Of a stretch of 64,000 nucleotides of DNA, positions 63,557 through 64,000 are shown piece by piece. The notes below the pieces were generated by a model. That model was given only the letters and a program-made list of their open reading frames with translations. It ran no database searches and was not told the DNA's origin. Position 1 is the stretch's first letter, and the number at the start of each line of letters is the position of its first letter. Both the position numbers and the translations under genes were made by a program. This DNA is from Pseudarthrobacter cellobiosi (GTDB lineage Bacteria > Actinomycetota > Actinomycetes > Actinomycetales > Micrococcaceae), in contig NZ_JAMXBJ010000048.1 in assembly GCF_023913755.1 (NCBI RefSeq), positions 186,001 to 250,000 of the forward strand, given 5' to 3'.

Positions 63557-64000
63557 ATGCCGGAGCTTCCCGAGGTTGCAGGCCTGGCCGGTTTCCTGGA
63601 CGAGCACCTGCGCGGAGCGGTGGTGCGGAAGGTCCAGATCGTTTCTTTTGCCGTTCTGAAGACAGCGGATCCGCCGTTCACAGCGCTGGAGAACTGCACC
63701 GTCGCCGGCGTGCGGCGGTTCGGAAAGTTTGTCAGCATTGACACCGACGGGCCGTCGTTTGTCTTCCACCTCGCCCGGGCGGGCTGGGTCCGCTTCACGG
63801 ACGCCCCCACAGACACCCAGCTCCGGATGGGAAAGGGCCACATCGCCATGCGGCTGGCGTTCACCGGGCCGGACGGTGCCCATGGCATGGATCTCACCGA
63901 GGCGGGGACCAAAAAGAGCCTTGCCGTGTACGTGGTGCGCGACCCCCACGACGTGCCGGGCATCGCGGCGCTCGGGCCGGACCCGTTCAGCGCAGCGTTC
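63557..64000 (+). CDS. Fpg/Nei-family DNA glycosylase, N-terminal part (cut by window edge)
   Basis: The frame is open from ATG 63557 to the right edge, 148 residues without a stop. It begins MPELPEVAGLAGFLDEHLRG, the Fpg/Nei start in which Pro 2 acts as the catalytic amine and Glu 3 as acid. It continues with VRRFGKFVSIDTDGPSFVFHLARAGWVRF, matching the K-x-K/R-F and H-L-x-x-x-G segments of the N-terminal beta sandwich. These bifunctional glycosylases remove oxidised bases. The lesion specificity (Fpg-like or Nei-like) and the zinc-finger C-terminus are outside the window. It follows the membrane protein gene after three bases. Confidence 0.9.
   Translation, partial: MPELPEVAGLAGFLDEHLRGAVVRKVQIVSFAVLKTADPPFTALENCTVAGVRRFGKFVSIDTDGPSFVFHLARAGWVRFTDAPTDTQLRMGKGHIAMRLAFTGPDGAHGMDLTEAGTKKSLAVYVVRDPHDVPGIAALGPDPFSAAF

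Noticed and set aside
1..64000. Mobile elements, prophage, tRNA or rRNA genes, defence systems
   Set aside because: No transposase, integrase, terminal repeats, tRNA cloverleaf, rRNA segment or known defence gene was recognised; composition is uniform core genome.

Overview
The window is chromosomal DNA from a high-GC actinobacterium. The best fit is the Arthrobacter/Pseudarthrobacter group of the Micrococcaceae. The reasons are the strong GC-rich codon bias, many GTG and TTG starts, several apparently leaderless genes, a DivIVA/Wag31-SepF-YggT block next to an ftsA-less division cluster, GlnE beside two glutamine synthetases, and a MurE whose specificity loop fits lysine-type rather than diaminopimelate-type peptidoglycan. 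I saw no insertion sequence, prophage, tRNA, rRNA or CRISPR array. It reads as conserved core genome, and the new material is mostly regulatory or fine-scale.

Layout. 1-7.7 kb is nitrogen assimilation: a cut RDD membrane protein, glnA1 with a GlnR-box-like promoter, two small enzymes (GNAT, VOC), then glnE and glnA2 on the minus strand. 7.9-14.2 kb holds housekeeping genes: panB, a 54-residue SPOR-like protein, map, polyphosphate glucokinase, nrdR with a pair of box-like palindromes upstream, hisD with a small membrane protein, and a flavin reductase. 14.2-19.4 kb is dnaE1, an RluA-type pseudouridine synthase and lspA on the minus strand.

19.4-39.1 kb is the division and cell-wall (dcw) cluster. 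It lies on the minus strand and is transcribed from mraZ (39.0 kb) down to wag31 (19.4 kb): mraZ, rsmH, ftsL, ftsI, murE, murF, mraY, murD, ftsW, murG, murC, ftsQ, ftsZ, pgeF, yggS, sepF, yggT, wag31. Most junctions overlap or nearly touch. MraZ-type repeats sit at its head, a palindrome lies upstream of ftsZ, and separate promoters precede wag31. It ends in a strong hairpin terminator.

39.4-48.8 kb contains a DUF3040 protein, dinB, a lipoprotein with a polyprenyl diphosphate synthase, an Rv2175c-like DNA-binding protein, a triple-LysM lytic transglycosylase, a PASTA Ser/Thr kinase (PknL-like) and class II DAHP synthase. This keeps part of the mycobacterial idsA2-Rv2175c-pknL-aroG order. 48.8-58.5 kb is lipid and central carbon metabolism: PlsC-type acyltransferase, two tandem related alpha/beta hydrolases, a membrane protein, a ROK glucokinase, long-chain acyl-CoA ligase and pyruvate carboxylase. 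58.8-64.0 kb has a ParA-like ATPase and the gcvH-garA-ftsR-nuclease-MerR block known from Mycobacterium (Rv1826-Rv1830) and Corynebacterium, then a membrane protein and a cut Fpg/Nei glycosylase.

The genes form a few linked circuits. GlnE would adenylylate GlnA1. FtsR (61 kb) is a plausible regulator of ftsZ (24 kb). PASTA-kinase signalling is represented by PknL, its likely target Rv2175c, and GarA with its conserved TT phospho-motif. DivIVA, SepF and FtsZ with the Mur ligases and FtsW/FtsI supply growth and septation.
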